Assembly (NCBI RefSeq): GCF_003550065.1
Contig: NZ_QXDC01000002.1
Span: 1,298,260 to 1,362,259, forward strand
DNA: 64,000 nt
Source of the DNA: Hephaestia caeni
Lineage (GTDB): Bacteria; Pseudomonadota; Alphaproteobacteria; Sphingomonadales; Sphingomonadaceae
Direction of reading: 5' to 3'
Below the pieces are notes generated by a model that did no database searches, had not been told where the DNA came from, and worked only from the letters and a program-made list of their open reading frames with translations. Both the position numbers and the translations under genes were made by a program. This document shows positions 52,084 to 61,583 of this stretch, in pieces; position 1 is the first letter of the stretch, and the number at the start of each line of letters is the position of its first letter.

Positions 52084-52830
52084 ATGGCTGACTATTTCTT
52101 CCCGACCGTCGTCTGGCCGACCATTCCGGTCGACGCGATCACACCGCTCGAAATGATGCTCCTCACCCAGATCTACGAGAACGAGCCCGATGGCGATGCG
52201 ATCTATTTTTTCGCCAGCGAGGGGACCAACGACTGCCTGTGGTTCAACGCCGCCGAGCTTCGCGAGGTTCTGGCAGGCGAGACGGTCACCCCCGGCGGCG
52301 TCGCCGAGCTGGTTCGGGACAAGCTCGCCGCGCTCGGAGCCGATGAGGAGGAAATCGAACTCGATCTGGCGGATCAGGGCGACGATCGGATCTTCCAGGC
52401 GATCATCCGGCGCTGCGACCAACTCGATCACGTGACCATCACCTCCGCCTGGACGTGCAGCAAGATGCGGCCCGACGGCTTCGGCGGTGGCGTGACGATG
52501 GTGACCGCCGACCACATCCTCTCCTCCACGACGCATCAGATGGAAGCCGAGTTGCTCGATCGCGCCGAATATGGCGAACTCGGCTGCGCCCCCGGCCACG
52601 GCAGCCATGTGCTGCTCCGTCTGGATGAAGCCGAGGTCCGCCGCGCGATCACCGCGATCGCGAAAGCCGATCTTCCCGCCGGCGCCGATGCGTCCGGCGT
52701 CACCGATGAGGATATCCGGGCCGCCTGCCTCCAAACGGTCGAAGCAACCGACCTCGCCGTGCAGCACGGATCGATCGCCGCCGTTGCCGCCCGCGCCGCG
52801 ATCGCGATCGCCCGACGCCGCAACGCCTGA
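52084..52830 (+). CDS. hypothetical protein, 248 aa
   Basis: A 248-residue acidic soluble protein without recognised domain. Segments such as CLWFNAAELREVLAGETVTPGGVAELV and the C-terminal AVQHGSIAAVAARAAIAIARRR are helical. ATG 52084 has GAAGGACATG upstream. It stands as its own cassette between hairpins. Function unknown; presumably part of the mobile element's conserved core. Confidence 0.65.
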   Translation: MADYFFPTVVWPTIPVDAITPLEMMLLTQIYENEPDGDAIYFFASEGTNDCLWFNAAELREVLAGETVTPGGVAELVRDKLAALGADEEEIELDLADQGDDRIFQAIIRRCDQLDHVTITSAWTCSKMRPDGFGGGVTMVTADHILSSTTHQMEAELLDRAEYGELGCAPGHGSHVLLRLDEAEVRRAITAIAKADLPAGADASGVTDEDIRAACLQTVEATDLAVQHGSIAAVAARAAIAIARRRNA

Positions 52831-52850
52831 ACCTTCTCATCTTCCATCCC

Positions 52851-52882
52851 GCAAAGCCCGGCCGTCCACGCCGGGCTTTTGC
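52851..52882 (+). terminator. terminator-like hairpin
   Basis: GCAAAGCCCGGC (52851-52862) pairs with GCCGGGCTTTTGC (52870-52882), closely similar to the hairpins at 50,878 and 52,032. The next ATG is 19 bases on. Confidence 0.65.
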
Positions 52883-52901
52883 GTTTCAAGGAACCCGAAA
52901 C

Positions 52902-53378
52902 ATGCTTGCTCAAGAACTCTACGACACCGCGCCGCTCGGCAGCCTGGTCCGCTTCTCCAACGGTGAGCCCCGTCCGCCGGAGCGTTTCACCCGCAAATTG
53001 CGCGCCTGGAACAACCACAATGGCGTCGGCCGACTGGTCGAACGCTCTCCCGGCTTCGTAACCAACACGTATCGTTCGTCTGCCACCTTCTACCTTCATC
53101 TCGGCAACTTCGGCAGTGAGGGCACGATCGTGCTGGTCGTGCGGCGCGGCTATTGCGTCGATTCCTCGCTCCAGTTCGAGCTGGTCGAGACGCCAAAGCC
53201 CGGCATGGTGCGGATCCTGACGCCGATCGGCAATCATGAAGAACTGCAATTCCTCGCCAGGGACACGACCGACGCCGAAAACTGGTTGGCGACGCATCGC
53301 TTCCCCAACGCCCGGACCGAGATCGTCGGCGATCCGGATCCGGTCGTGCTGCCCTCGATCACCGGGAGGGCGGCATGA
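52902..53378 (+). CDS. hypothetical protein, 158 aa
   Basis: An alpha/beta protein, MLAQELYDTAPLGSLVRFSNGEPRPPERFTRKLRAWNNHNGVGRLVER, then a strand-rich part (FYLHLGNFGSEGTIVLVVRRGYCVD). Family not recognised. ATG 52902; its stop overlaps the next gene as ATGA. It follows a terminator-like hairpin. Confidence 0.65.
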   Translation: MLAQELYDTAPLGSLVRFSNGEPRPPERFTRKLRAWNNHNGVGRLVERSPGFVTNTYRSSATFYLHLGNFGSEGTIVLVVRRGYCVDSSLQFELVETPKPGMVRILTPIGNHEELQFLARDTTDAENWLATHRFPNARTEIVGDPDPVVLPSITGRAA

Positions 53379-53713
53379 CCGTGATCCCCTTTCCCACGAC
53401 ACCAGCCGACCAGACGGCACGGGCTTTTCACGTCCATGCCTATGTCGTGATCCGGATCAAGGTCGCCGTCGAGGCCGACGGTCATCGCCGCGCGATGCGC
53501 GAGGCCGACGAATTGGTGTTTGGCAACGATCTCGCCGTCGAGCTGTTGCCCGCTTCGCGTGCCGTCCTTGACGCCGACTATGCCGAGCAGGTCATCGGCT
53601 ATCTGGTCGACGAAGTCGGCGACGACACCTTCGCGCATTCGGCGAGCTACGGCCCGGATCACCAACCCGATCCCGCGCCGGCGGCATGGCGAGAGGCCGG
53701 AACCTCCGACTGA
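53375..53713 (+). CDS. hypothetical protein, 112 aa
   Basis: A 112-residue acidic protein with a strand-helix core HVHAYVVIRIKVAVEADGHRRAMREADELVF and a disordered C-terminus. No family recognised. Coupled by ATGA to the preceding gene; followed by a strong intrinsic terminator. Confidence 0.6.
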   Translation: MTVIPFPTTPADQTARAFHVHAYVVIRIKVAVEADGHRRAMREADELVFGNDLAVELLPASRAVLDADYAEQVIGYLVDEVGDDTFAHSASYGPDHQPDPAPAAWREAGTSD

Positions 53714-53759
53714 CGCTCGCTTGCGGACTGGACCCTGGCACGCGAGCCATTTTACCCCC

Positions 53760-53793
53760 GCCCGTGCCGGTTCGCCGGCGCGGGCATTTTTTT
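53760..53793 (+). terminator. strong intrinsic terminator
   Basis: GCCCGTGCCGG (53760-53770), a TTCG tetraloop and CCGGCGCGGGC (53775-53785) form an 11-bp stem followed by ATTTTTTT. It separates the small-gene array from the helicase gene, whose start is about 100 bases downstream. Confidence 0.8.
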
Positions 53794-53897
53794 GTCAGGC
53801 GGTCGAGAGGAAGAGGAGCGGCCGGAAAGGGCGAGCCCCGCAGGACCAGAGGGAGAGCGTCCCCGGGCTGGCAAACCCACCCTCCCGGAGACCTTCC

Positions 53898-56800
53898 ATG
53901 ACTCGCACCCTCTCCGACGCGGCGCCCGATGTCGCGCCCGCCGCCGCTTCCACCTTTGCCGACCGCGCTGCGGCAATCCTTCTCGCCGCCATTCGGCTGC
54001 TGCCCATGCTCGAAGCCGGCCGTCCGATCGACGCGGCCGCATTGCGCGCCGCCATGTCGGACGCCTTCAACGCCACCGATGCCGAGGGCGCATGGGACTG
54101 GAAGACCGCCTATGAGGCCTGCGAGGCCGCGGCGATCCTGTTCCTGCGAACCTATGGCCGCACTATTCTGGCGCGGGCGCCCACCAGTTCGCTCGCGCTG
54201 ATCGAGCGGATCGCCGGCTTGCTTCCCACCCACACCCGTCGATCGGAAACGAGCCAGGCGTTCCAGCAATTCTCGACCCCGCCCGGCCTTGCCTATGTCG
54301 CGGCGGTCGCCGGTGCGATCGGTCCGAACGATCGCGTGCTCGAACCGTCCGCCGGGACAGGCCTGCTCGCAATCCATGCCGAACTGGGGCGGGCCGATCT
54401 CGCGCTCAATGAGCTGGCCGAGGTGCGCGCCGAGCTGCTCGGCCGCCTGTTCCCCGGCGTCGCGGTGTCGCGCCATGATGCCGCTTCGATCGACGATCGG
54501 CTGTCGCCGGCGATCCGCCCGACCGTCATGCTGATGAACCCGCCCTTCTCGGCGATGGCCGACGTCGATCGCGCCATGAAGGACACCGCGCTGCGGCATA
54601 TCGCGTCGGCGCTTGCCCGGCTCGAACCGGGCGGGCGGCTGGTGGCGATCACCGGCGCCAATTGCGCGCCGGCCGCGCCGGCATGGCACAGCGCCTTCGC
54701 CCGTCTTCAGGAACAGGGTCGGGTCCAGTTCACGGCCGCGATCGACGGCAGCGTCTATGCTAGGCACGGAACGTCGATCGCCACGCGGCTCACCGTGATC
54801 GACAAGATCCCGGCCGACGATCCCGATCACTTCCCGGAAAGCGCGGGCAAGGCACCGGATACCGCGACGCTGCTTGCATGGGTGCTGGAACAGGTGCCGC
54901 CGCGCTCGCCGATCACGCCCGCGCCGGTCGCGGCATTGCCGATCAGCGCGTCGGCGACGTCGGTCCGCGCAAAGCCTCCGACCACGATGGCCGCGGCAGC
55001 GCCGGCCGTCCCTGAGCCCGAAGGGGTCGAACTCGCTTATGAAACTCGGGACTGGACGCCCCCCGAGGGACGCCTCGGCGACAGCATCTACGAGCCCTAT
55101 GCGCTCCAGTCGCTCGCGATTCCCGGCGCCCTCCCACACCCTTCACCATTGGTTCAATCCGCAGCGATGGCGTCGGTCGCGCCACCCAAGCCCTCCTACC
55201 GCCCGCATCTTCCACCGTCGCTGGTCACGCTCGGTATCCTGTCCGACGCCCAGCTCGAATCGGTGATCTATGCCGGCGAAGCCCATGCCGGGCACATGTC
55301 GGGCGCGTGGACGGTCGATGAGACATGGGAGATCGTCTCCGCCGCGGCCGATGACGCCGCGGGCGCGGTCCGGTTTCGTCGCGGCTGGTTCCTCGGCGAC
55401 GGCACCGGCGCCGGCAAGGGCCGGCAGGTGGCCGGCATCATCCTCGACAACTGGCTCAAAGGCCGTCGCAAGGCGGTCTGGATCAGCAAGTCGGACAAGC
55501 TGCTCGAAGACGCGCAGCGCGACTGGTCGGCGCTCGGCCAGGAGCGGTTGCTGGTGACGCCGCTATCGCGGTTTCGCCAGGGCACCGACATCCGGCTCGA
55601 GGAAGGCGTGCTGTTCACCACCTATGCGACGCTGCGCTCGCAGGAGCGCGGCGGCAAGAAGTCGCGCGTCGAACAGATGGTTGATTGGCTCGGCCGCGAC
55701 TTTGATGGCGTCCTCGTGTTCGACGAAGCGCACGCCATGGCCAATGCGGTTGGCGGCAAGGGCGAGCGTGGCGACGTGGCACCTTCGCAGCAGGGCCGCG
55801 CCGGGCTTCGTCTCCAGCACGCGCTGCCCGATGCGCGGATCGTCTATGTCTCCGCGACCGGCGCCACCACCGTCCAGAACCTCGCCTACGCCCAACGGCT
55901 CGGTCTGTGGGGCGGCGAGGATTTCCCGTTCGAGACGCGCGCGGCGTTCGTCACCGCGATCGAGAATGGCGGGGTCGCGGCGATGGAAGTACTGGCACGC
56001 GATCTCAAGGCGCTCGGGCTCTATACCGCGCGGTCGCTGTCGTTCGACGGCGTCGAATATGAGGTGCTCGAACACGCGCTGACGCCCGAACAGGTGCGCA
56101 TCTACGACAGTTATGCGGGCGCCTTCCAGATCATCCACAACAATCTCGATGCCGCGATGCAGGCGTCCTGCATCACCAGCGCAAGCCACGGCACGCTCAA
56201 CGCCCAGGCCAAATCCGCCGCGCGCTCGGCGTTCGAGCAGACCAAGCAGCGCTTCTTCAATCACCTCATCACCGCGATGCAGACGCCGAGCGTGATCGCC
56301 AGCATCGAGCGCGATCTCGTCGCGGGCGAGGCGGCGGTCATCCAGATCGTCTCGACCGGCGAAGCGCTGCAGGAACGACGTCTCGCCGACATTCCGACCG
56401 ACGAATGGGACGACGTCTCGATCGATATCACCCCGCGCGAATATGTGCTGGACTATCTTGAGCACAGCTTCCCGGTCCAGTTGTTCGAGCCGTTCACCGA
56501 CAAGGAGGGCAAGCTCGCGTCCCGGCCGGCGCGCGACGACGACGGCAATCCGGTGATCAGTCGCGAGGCGGTCCGACGCCGCGAAGCGATGATCGAGCGG
56601 CTGGCCGCTTTGCCGCCGGTGCCCGGCGCGCTCGACCAGATCATCCAGCATTTCGGGACCGACAAGGCCGCCGAGGTGACCGGCCGGTCGCGGCGCATCG
56701 TGCCCAAGCGCAATGACGACGGCACGATCCGCTTCGCAGTCGAGAACCGTCCGGCATCGGCAAGCCTTGCCGAGACGCAGGCGTTCATGGACGACGTGAA

Positions 56801-58244
56801 GCCGATCCTGATCTTCTCCGAGGCGGGTGGTACCGGCCGAAGCTATCACGCCGACCTTGCGTGCCGGAACCAGCGCCTGCGCAATCATTACGGGCTGGAA
56901 TTCGGGTTCAAGGCGGACAGCGCGATCCAGGGCTTCGGACGCGATCACCGCACCAACCAGAAGCAGCCGCCGCGCTATCGGCCGGTGACGACCAACGTGA
57001 AGGGGCAGAAGCGCTTCATCTCGACCATCGCGCGCCGGCTCGATTCGCTCGGCGCGATCACGCGCGGGCAGCGGCAGGCCGGCAGCCAGAACATGTTCCG
57101 ACCCGAGGACAATCTCGAATCCGCTTATGCGCGCGACGCGCTCAACCAGCTCTATCGGCTGATCGCGCGCGGCGCGGTCGCGGGCTGTTCGCTGGATGAT
57201 TTCGAGGCGGCGACCGGTCTGTCCCTCCTCACCAGCGAAGGCGGCATGCGCGAGAAATTGCCCGGCATCAGCACCTTCCTCAACCGCATGCTGGCGCTCA
57301 CCATCGCCATGCAGGATCTGCTGTTCGGCGTGTTCGAAGGTCTGCTCAGCGCCCGCATCGAAGGCGCCATCGCCAGCGGCACATTCGAACTCGGGCTGGA
57401 AACGCTTCAGGCGGCGAGCTTCCGTGTCATCGATCGCGCGCCGATCTACAGCCATCCCGGCACCGGCGCGCAGACGGCATTGCTCACCATCGAACGCAAG
57501 GAACGGCTCGTCCCGCTGTCGCTCGATGAGGCGCTGGCGCTGGTCGACGATCGCGGCGCGGCGATGCTGGTCAATGCCCAGACCGGCCGCGCCGCGCTCC
57601 GGCGCCGGGCGCGCAGCGTGACCGACGATGATGGCGCGGTCCATCCGCGCGTGCGACTGGTATGGCCGTTGACCGACGCGGTCATGCGCGCCGAGCCGCT
57701 CGCGGCAAGCGCGTGGCAGCCCGCCGATCGCGCGGCATTCAGCGCGGCATGGGCGGCTGAACTGGTCGATCTTCCCGCGTTCGAGACGTCGACGCTGCAT
57801 ATCGTGTCGGGTCTGCTGCTGCCGATCTGGAAGCGGCTGCCGCAAGAGTCGACGCGGGTCTATCGGCTCCAGACCGACGACGGCGAGCGGATCATCGGCC
57901 GCCGGGTGTCGCCCGCCTGGGCCGCGACGGTCGCCAATGACAACAAGCCGGTGCAGCTCTCGGGCGACGAGGCGCTCGCGATGCTGCTCGCAGGCGACAC
58001 CGTCCTGCTTCTCGCCAACGGTCAGGCGTTGAAGCGCGCGCGCGCGATGGGCGACTGGCGGATCGAGCTGACCGGGTTCAACGATCTCGGCGTCGAGCGG
58101 CTCAAGGCGATGGGCTTGATCTCCGAGATCGTCTCGTGGAAGCTGCGCCTCTACGTGCCGACAGGGGCTGTCGGCGCCGACGTGCTGGGGCGGCTGCTCG
58201 AACGCTATCCGATCGAGCGGGTCTCAGCGCGCAAGGCCGCCTGA
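53898..58244 (+). CDS. methyltransferase / strawberry-notch-like helicase
   Basis: A 1,448-residue multidomain protein. Residues about 115-290 form a methyltransferase-like domain with VLEPSAGTGLLAIHAE and the adenine-N6 type motif MNPPFSA. Residues about 430-1,250 resemble strawberry-notch helicase proteins: GDGTGAGKGRQVAGIIL (Walker A, about 500), LVFDEAHAMANAVGG (about 606) and GFGRDHRTNQKQPP as the helicase C-terminal arginine motif. Such proteins are conserved on alphaproteobacterial ICEs and probably act on DNA during transfer or defence evasion. ATG 53898 follows GGAGACC; the frame open upstream is noncoding leader. Confidence 0.88.
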   Translation: MTRTLSDAAPDVAPAAASTFADRAAAILLAAIRLLPMLEAGRPIDAAALRAAMSDAFNATDAEGAWDWKTAYEACEAAAILFLRTYGRTILARAPTSSLALIERIAGLLPTHTRRSETSQAFQQFSTPPGLAYVAAVAGAIGPNDRVLEPSAGTGLLAIHAELGRADLALNELAEVRAELLGRLFPGVAVSRHDAASIDDRLSPAIRPTVMLMNPPFSAMADVDRAMKDTALRHIASALARLEPGGRLVAITGANCAPAAPAWHSAFARLQEQGRVQFTAAIDGSVYARHGTSIATRLTVIDKIPADDPDHFPESAGKAPDTATLLAWVLEQVPPRSPITPAPVAALPISASATSVRAKPPTTMAAAAPAVPEPEGVELAYETRDWTPPEGRLGDSIYEPYALQSLAIPGALPHPSPLVQSAAMASVAPPKPSYRPHLPPSLVTLGILSDAQLESVIYAGEAHAGHMSGAWTVDETWEIVSAAADDAAGAVRFRRGWFLGDGTGAGKGRQVAGIILDNWLKGRRKAVWISKSDKLLEDAQRDWSALGQERLLVTPLSRFRQGTDIRLEEGVLFTTYATLRSQERGGKKSRVEQMVDWLGRDFDGVLVFDEAHAMANAVGGKGERGDVAPSQQGRAGLRLQHALPDARIVYVSATGATTVQNLAYAQRLGLWGGEDFPFETRAAFVTAIENGGVAAMEVLARDLKALGLYTARSLSFDGVEYEVLEHALTPEQVRIYDSYAGAFQIIHNNLDAAMQASCITSASHGTLNAQAKSAARSAFEQTKQRFFNHLITAMQTPSVIASIERDLVAGEAAVIQIVSTGEALQERRLADIPTDEWDDVSIDITPREYVLDYLEHSFPVQLFEPFTDKEGKLASRPARDDDGNPVISREAVRRREAMIERLAALPPVPGALDQIIQHFGTDKAAEVTGRSRRIVPKRNDDGTIRFAVENRPASASLAETQAFMDDVKPILIFSEAGGTGRSYHADLACRNQRLRNHYGLEFGFKADSAIQGFGRDHRTNQKQPPRYRPVTTNVKGQKRFISTIARRLDSLGAITRGQRQAGSQNMFRPEDNLESAYARDALNQLYRLIARGAVAGCSLDDFEAATGLSLLTSEGGMREKLPGISTFLNRMLALTIAMQDLLFGVFEGLLSARIEGAIASGTFELGLETLQAASFRVIDRAPIYSHPGTGAQTALLTIERKERLVPLSLDEALALVDDRGAAMLVNAQTGRAALRRRARSVTDDDGAVHPRVRLVWPLTDAVMRAEPLAASAWQPADRAAFSAAWAAELVDLPAFETSTLHIVSGLLLPIWKRLPQESTRVYRLQTDDGERIIGRRVSPAWAATVANDNKPVQLSGDEALAMLLAGDTVLLLANGQALKRARAMGDWRIELTGFNDLGVERLKAMGLISEIVSWKLRLYVPTGAVGADVLGRLLERYPIERVSARKAA

Positions 58245-58255
58245 GGAGCCCCGTG

Positions 58256-59350
58256 ATGCACACCCCTGCCAGCCAGATGGCCGCCGCTCTTGCCGACCAG
58301 GCCGAGGCGGTCTGTCGCCGCTATCTGTCCAATGGCCGCAAGGAAGGCCGCTACTGGCTGGTCGGCGACGTCCACAATGCAGCGGGGCGAAGCCTCTACG
58401 TTCGGCTTGTCGCCTCACCCGACGGGCGGGGGCTCGCCGGCAAATGGACCGACGCCCAGAATGGCGATCACGGCGACCTGCTCGATATCATCGCCGCCTC
58501 CTGTGGGCATCGGGCCTTGCGCGACACGCTCGACGAGGCGCGGCGGTTCCTGAGCCTGCCGCAGCCCCCGCCGAGCGTCACGCCCCCGCCACGGCGCAGC
58601 AAGGCGCCGACCGGGACGCCGGAAGCGGCGCGACGGTTGTTCGCCGCGTCACAGCCGATCGCCGGCACGATTGCCGCGGTCCACCTTGCTTCACGCGGCA
58701 TCACCGACCTCACCGGCTGCGATGCGCTGCGCTTTCATCCACGCTGCTGGTATCGGCCCTCCGTCGACGATGACCCCGACGTCCGCAAAGCATGGCCGGC
58801 GATGATCGCGGCGGTGACCGATCTCGACGGCACCGTCACCGGCGTCCACCGCACCTGGCTCACCCGCGACGGCGCGGCCAAGGCGCCGATCGCCTATCCC
58901 CGCCGCGCCATGGGGCACCTGCTCGGCAACGGCGTGCGGTTCGGCGCGAGCGGTCCCGTCATGCTTGCCGCGGAAGGCATCGAGACATTGCTGTCGCTGC
59001 GCCAGGTCATGCCGACGCTTCCGGCGATCGCCGGCCTCTCCGCCGCCCATCTCGCCGCCATCCTGTTCCCGGCCGGTCTGCGCCGCCTCTATGTCGCGCG
59101 TGACGACGATCCCGCCGGCGCCACCGCCTTCACGACCCTGGTCCAGCGCGCATTGCCGGTCGGGATCGAGGTCATGCCGCTCGACCCGCGTCTCGACGAT
59201 TTTAATGGCGATCTCGTCAGTTTCGGGCGTCGGCGCATCGTGGAAAGCGTGTCCGCCCAGCTCTGGCCCGAAGATGCGGCGCAGTTCCTCGAGGCCGACA
59301 ATGGACCCGGGCGCTCGCCCCGGATCGGCCGGCAGCGCCAATCGCCATGA
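58256..59350 (+). CDS. Toprim-domain protein
   Basis: A 364-residue protein with N-terminal primase-like features (YLSNGRKEGRYWLVGDVHNAAGRSLYVRL, LLDIIAAS) and a C-terminal Toprim domain: LAAEGIETLLSLRQ with the catalytic Glu and LYVARDDDPAGATAF with the DxD. It resembles plasmid/phage primase-like Toprim proteins. ATG 58256 has GAGGAGC before it and lies 12 bases after the helicase stop, so they are cotranscribed. Confidence 0.85.
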   Translation: MHTPASQMAAALADQAEAVCRRYLSNGRKEGRYWLVGDVHNAAGRSLYVRLVASPDGRGLAGKWTDAQNGDHGDLLDIIAASCGHRALRDTLDEARRFLSLPQPPPSVTPPPRRSKAPTGTPEAARRLFAASQPIAGTIAAVHLASRGITDLTGCDALRFHPRCWYRPSVDDDPDVRKAWPAMIAAVTDLDGTVTGVHRTWLTRDGAAKAPIAYPRRAMGHLLGNGVRFGASGPVMLAAEGIETLLSLRQVMPTLPAIAGLSAAHLAAILFPAGLRRLYVARDDDPAGATAFTTLVQRALPVGIEVMPLDPRLDDFNGDLVSFGRRRIVESVSAQLWPEDAAQFLEADNGPGRSPRIGRQRQSP

Positions 59351-59625
59351 CAGTGCCCAGGAGAGGCCGTGCCTTCGGCCTTCGATAGAGGGCGACTGCG
59401 GCAAGCGGCTCGCGGCAGCAATCGCTCGGCTGCGGCTATTTTCCGCCGGGGCGCGGGCTGAAGCCTCACGCCCCTTTGCATCGCGAAGCAAAATAGCCTT
59501 GGCCGCGCCATCCTCCGCTGGCGCTCCGGCCGCACCCCTTCGGGGACGCGGTGCAGCCGCGAGCCGCCCGCCGCCGGTCGTCGCCACGAAGGCCGCGACA
59601 GGCGCGGCTCATCCGGAGACTTCCC
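59351..59625 (+). other. structured GC-rich noncoding leader
   Basis: A 275-base gap without a credible gene. It is full of local inverted repeats, for example GGCCG-TGCCTT-CGGCC near 59,368 and CCGCACCCC-TTC-GGGGACGCGG near 59,530. The last 110 bases share ordered blocks (TCCGCT, CGGCCGC, CCCC/GGGG hairpin, GCGGTG) with 63,508-63,624 before the 54-residue gene. It may be a regulatory RNA leader of the DUF2493 gene. Confidence 0.45.
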
Positions 59626-60564
59626 ATGGCGATCGATCTCGACCAGCCCGAACAGGACGAACCCCAGCCCGGTTCCACCGCTTACGTCCTCCAGGAGATG
59701 CAGCTCTACAGCTATCGTCCCTTCGAGGACGAACCCGACGGCCGCCCGCTTCCCGACACCCGCCTGATGGGAGGCGCGATCGCCGACATCTTCGACGCGA
59801 TGGTGGCCTGCCTGATCGACACGCGGATCGAACCCGACCTCGAAGACCTTGCATGGAATATCGTCAACGTCTTCCAGCGCGCCGGCGAGAGGATCGAGCG
59901 CGGGCTGGACGACAATGAACGCGCGCAAAAGCGATTGCAGAAGCAGCAGGATGGCAGCGAGGTGAAGTCGGTCGAGCTGGAGCGCAAGATCGCCGAAGGC
60001 ATCACCATGATCGAGCGCCGCGACACGATGGAAACCTTCCGCGACATGGGCGCCGAACAGTTCGAAAAATATCTGCGCAAACCGTGGATGCCGTGGTCGG
60101 GAGCGATGGTGAACCACAAGGCGCTGACCTCGGCGGTGCTCGACAGCCGCAAGCAGATCGACAAGCGCGCCTATCAGGACGCTCGCGTCCTCAACCCCGA
60201 TGGTCCCCGCTTCGTCCTCAGCGCCGGCCCGAACTTCGAGGACCACGCCCTCATCTGCGGCACCCTCGACAAATTGCTGGCGCAATTTCCCGACATGGTG
60301 CTGGTGCATGGCAAGACGCCGACCGGCGGCGAGCACATTGCCGCGTGCTGGGCGCGCAATCGTGACGTGCCGCAGGATCCGCGCAAGCCCGACTGGGACA
60401 GGCATGGCAACGCGGCGCCGTTCAAACGGAACGACGTCATGCTCCAGATCATGCCCAAAGGCGTCATCGTCTTCCCCGGCTCGGGCATCCAGGCCAATCT
60501 TGCCGACAAAGCGCGCAAGCTCGGCATCAAGGTCTGGGACTTTAGCGAGCGTCGCGCGCCCTGA
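59626..60564 (+). CDS. DUF2493 (SLOG-fold) protein
   Basis: A 312-residue protein. The N-terminal 170 residues are helical (SVELERKIAEGITMIERRDTMETFRDMGAEQFEKYL). The C-terminal part, FVLSAGPNFEDHALICGTLDKLLAQFPDMVLVHGKTPTGGEHIAACWARNRDV to GVIVFPGSGIQANLADKARKLGIKVWDF, is a DUF2493 domain of the SLOG/DprA-like Rossmann fold, thought to bind nucleotides. ATG 59626 has GGAGAC upstream. Common next to Toprim and helicase genes on related elements. Confidence 0.85.
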   Translation: MAIDLDQPEQDEPQPGSTAYVLQEMQLYSYRPFEDEPDGRPLPDTRLMGGAIADIFDAMVACLIDTRIEPDLEDLAWNIVNVFQRAGERIERGLDDNERAQKRLQKQQDGSEVKSVELERKIAEGITMIERRDTMETFRDMGAEQFEKYLRKPWMPWSGAMVNHKALTSAVLDSRKQIDKRAYQDARVLNPDGPRFVLSAGPNFEDHALICGTLDKLLAQFPDMVLVHGKTPTGGEHIAACWARNRDVPQDPRKPDWDRHGNAAPFKRNDVMLQIMPKGVIVFPGSGIQANLADKARKLGIKVWDFSERRAP

Positions 60565-60633
60565 TCGCCCGGCCACGCCTCGCGTCGGCTTTCCACCGTG
60601 CATCCCTCCTCATCTGTTGCTAGGCTGTTCTCA

Positions 60634-61572
60634 ATGCGGACCGATCTCGATCACCTCCCTGCCCAGAAGCGCCGCGAACTCGAGCGGATCGTCCAGATCA
60701 TCTTCGAGGAGTTCACGGATGCGCTGGCACTGGCGAAGCACAAATGGAAGAAGCAGGGACGGATCGAGAAGATCGTCCTCTATGGCAGCTATGCGCGCGG
60801 CGGCTGGGTCGATGAGCCGCACACCGCCAAAGGCTACCAGTCCGACTACGACCTGCTGATCATCGTAAACGACAAGCGCCTGACCGATCGGGTCGATTAC
60901 TGGCTCAAATTGGAGGAGCGGCTCAACCGCGAGCTGGCGATCACAAAGACGCTGCGCACGCCGGTCAATTTCATCGTCCACACGCTTCAGGAGGTGAACG
61001 ACGGGCTCGCGCACGGCCGCTATTTCTTCATGGACGTGAAGCGCGACGGCATCGCAATTTACCAGACGCTGCCGACAGAGCTGCATGAGCCCAAGCCCAA
61101 GACGCCGCCCAAGGCACTGGAGATGGCGCGGGAGTATTTCGAGGAATGGTTTCCAAACTCGATGAAGCGCTTCGAGGGCGCCAACTTTCTGATCGGGAAA
61201 GGTTATTCAAAGCAGGCCGCATTCGATCTGCACCAAACTGCTGAAGGTCTCTATCACTGCATTCTTCTGGTGAAGACCTTCTACACCCCGCACGTTCACA
61301 ATATCGGCTTCCTGCGCACGCAGGCGGAGCGCCTCGATCGTCGGCTGGTCGATGCCTGGCCGCGCGAGAACCGCTTCGAGCAGCGCACCTGGGAGAAGCT
61401 CAAGGACGCCTACGTCAAAGCCCGATATTCTAAACACTATCGGATATCCGACGCCGAACTCCAGTGGCTGACCCAACGGATCGAGGAACTTGGCCGCGCT
61501 GTCCACGAGATCTGTTCGGAACGAATCACCGAGCTGGAGGCCAAAGTGAACGCGGCACGGAAGGGCCACTGA
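60634..61572 (+). CDS. MNT nucleotidyltransferase-HEPN fusion protein
   Basis: A 312-residue fusion. The N-terminal minimal nucleotidyltransferase has KIVLYGSYARGGW and YQSDYDLLIIV (GSxAxG...DxD). The C-terminal half is a HEPN domain (ANFLIGKGYSKQAAFDLHQTAEGLYHCILLV, KDAYVKARYSKHYRI). Separate MNT and HEPN proteins form toxin-antitoxin pairs in which the MNT AMPylates or adenylates the HEPN RNase; here both are in one chain. A clear Rx4-6H catalytic motif was not seen, only R-x3-H in ARYSKHY. ATG 60634 preferred; GTG 60598 also open. Confidence 0.83.
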   Translation: MRTDLDHLPAQKRRELERIVQIIFEEFTDALALAKHKWKKQGRIEKIVLYGSYARGGWVDEPHTAKGYQSDYDLLIIVNDKRLTDRVDYWLKLEERLNRELAITKTLRTPVNFIVHTLQEVNDGLAHGRYFFMDVKRDGIAIYQTLPTELHEPKPKTPPKALEMAREYFEEWFPNSMKRFEGANFLIGKGYSKQAAFDLHQTAEGLYHCILLVKTFYTPHVHNIGFLRTQAERLDRRLVDAWPRENRFEQRTWEKLKDAYVKARYSKHYRISDAELQWLTQRIEELGRAVHEICSERITELEAKVNAARKGH

Positions 61573-61583
61573 ATGCCCGCATG

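Noticed and set aside
55563..57845. 760-residue minus-strand open frame inside the helicase gene
   Set aside because: Antisense shadow of the 1,448-residue helicase gene, whose motifs are clear; the product is low complexity with no start context.
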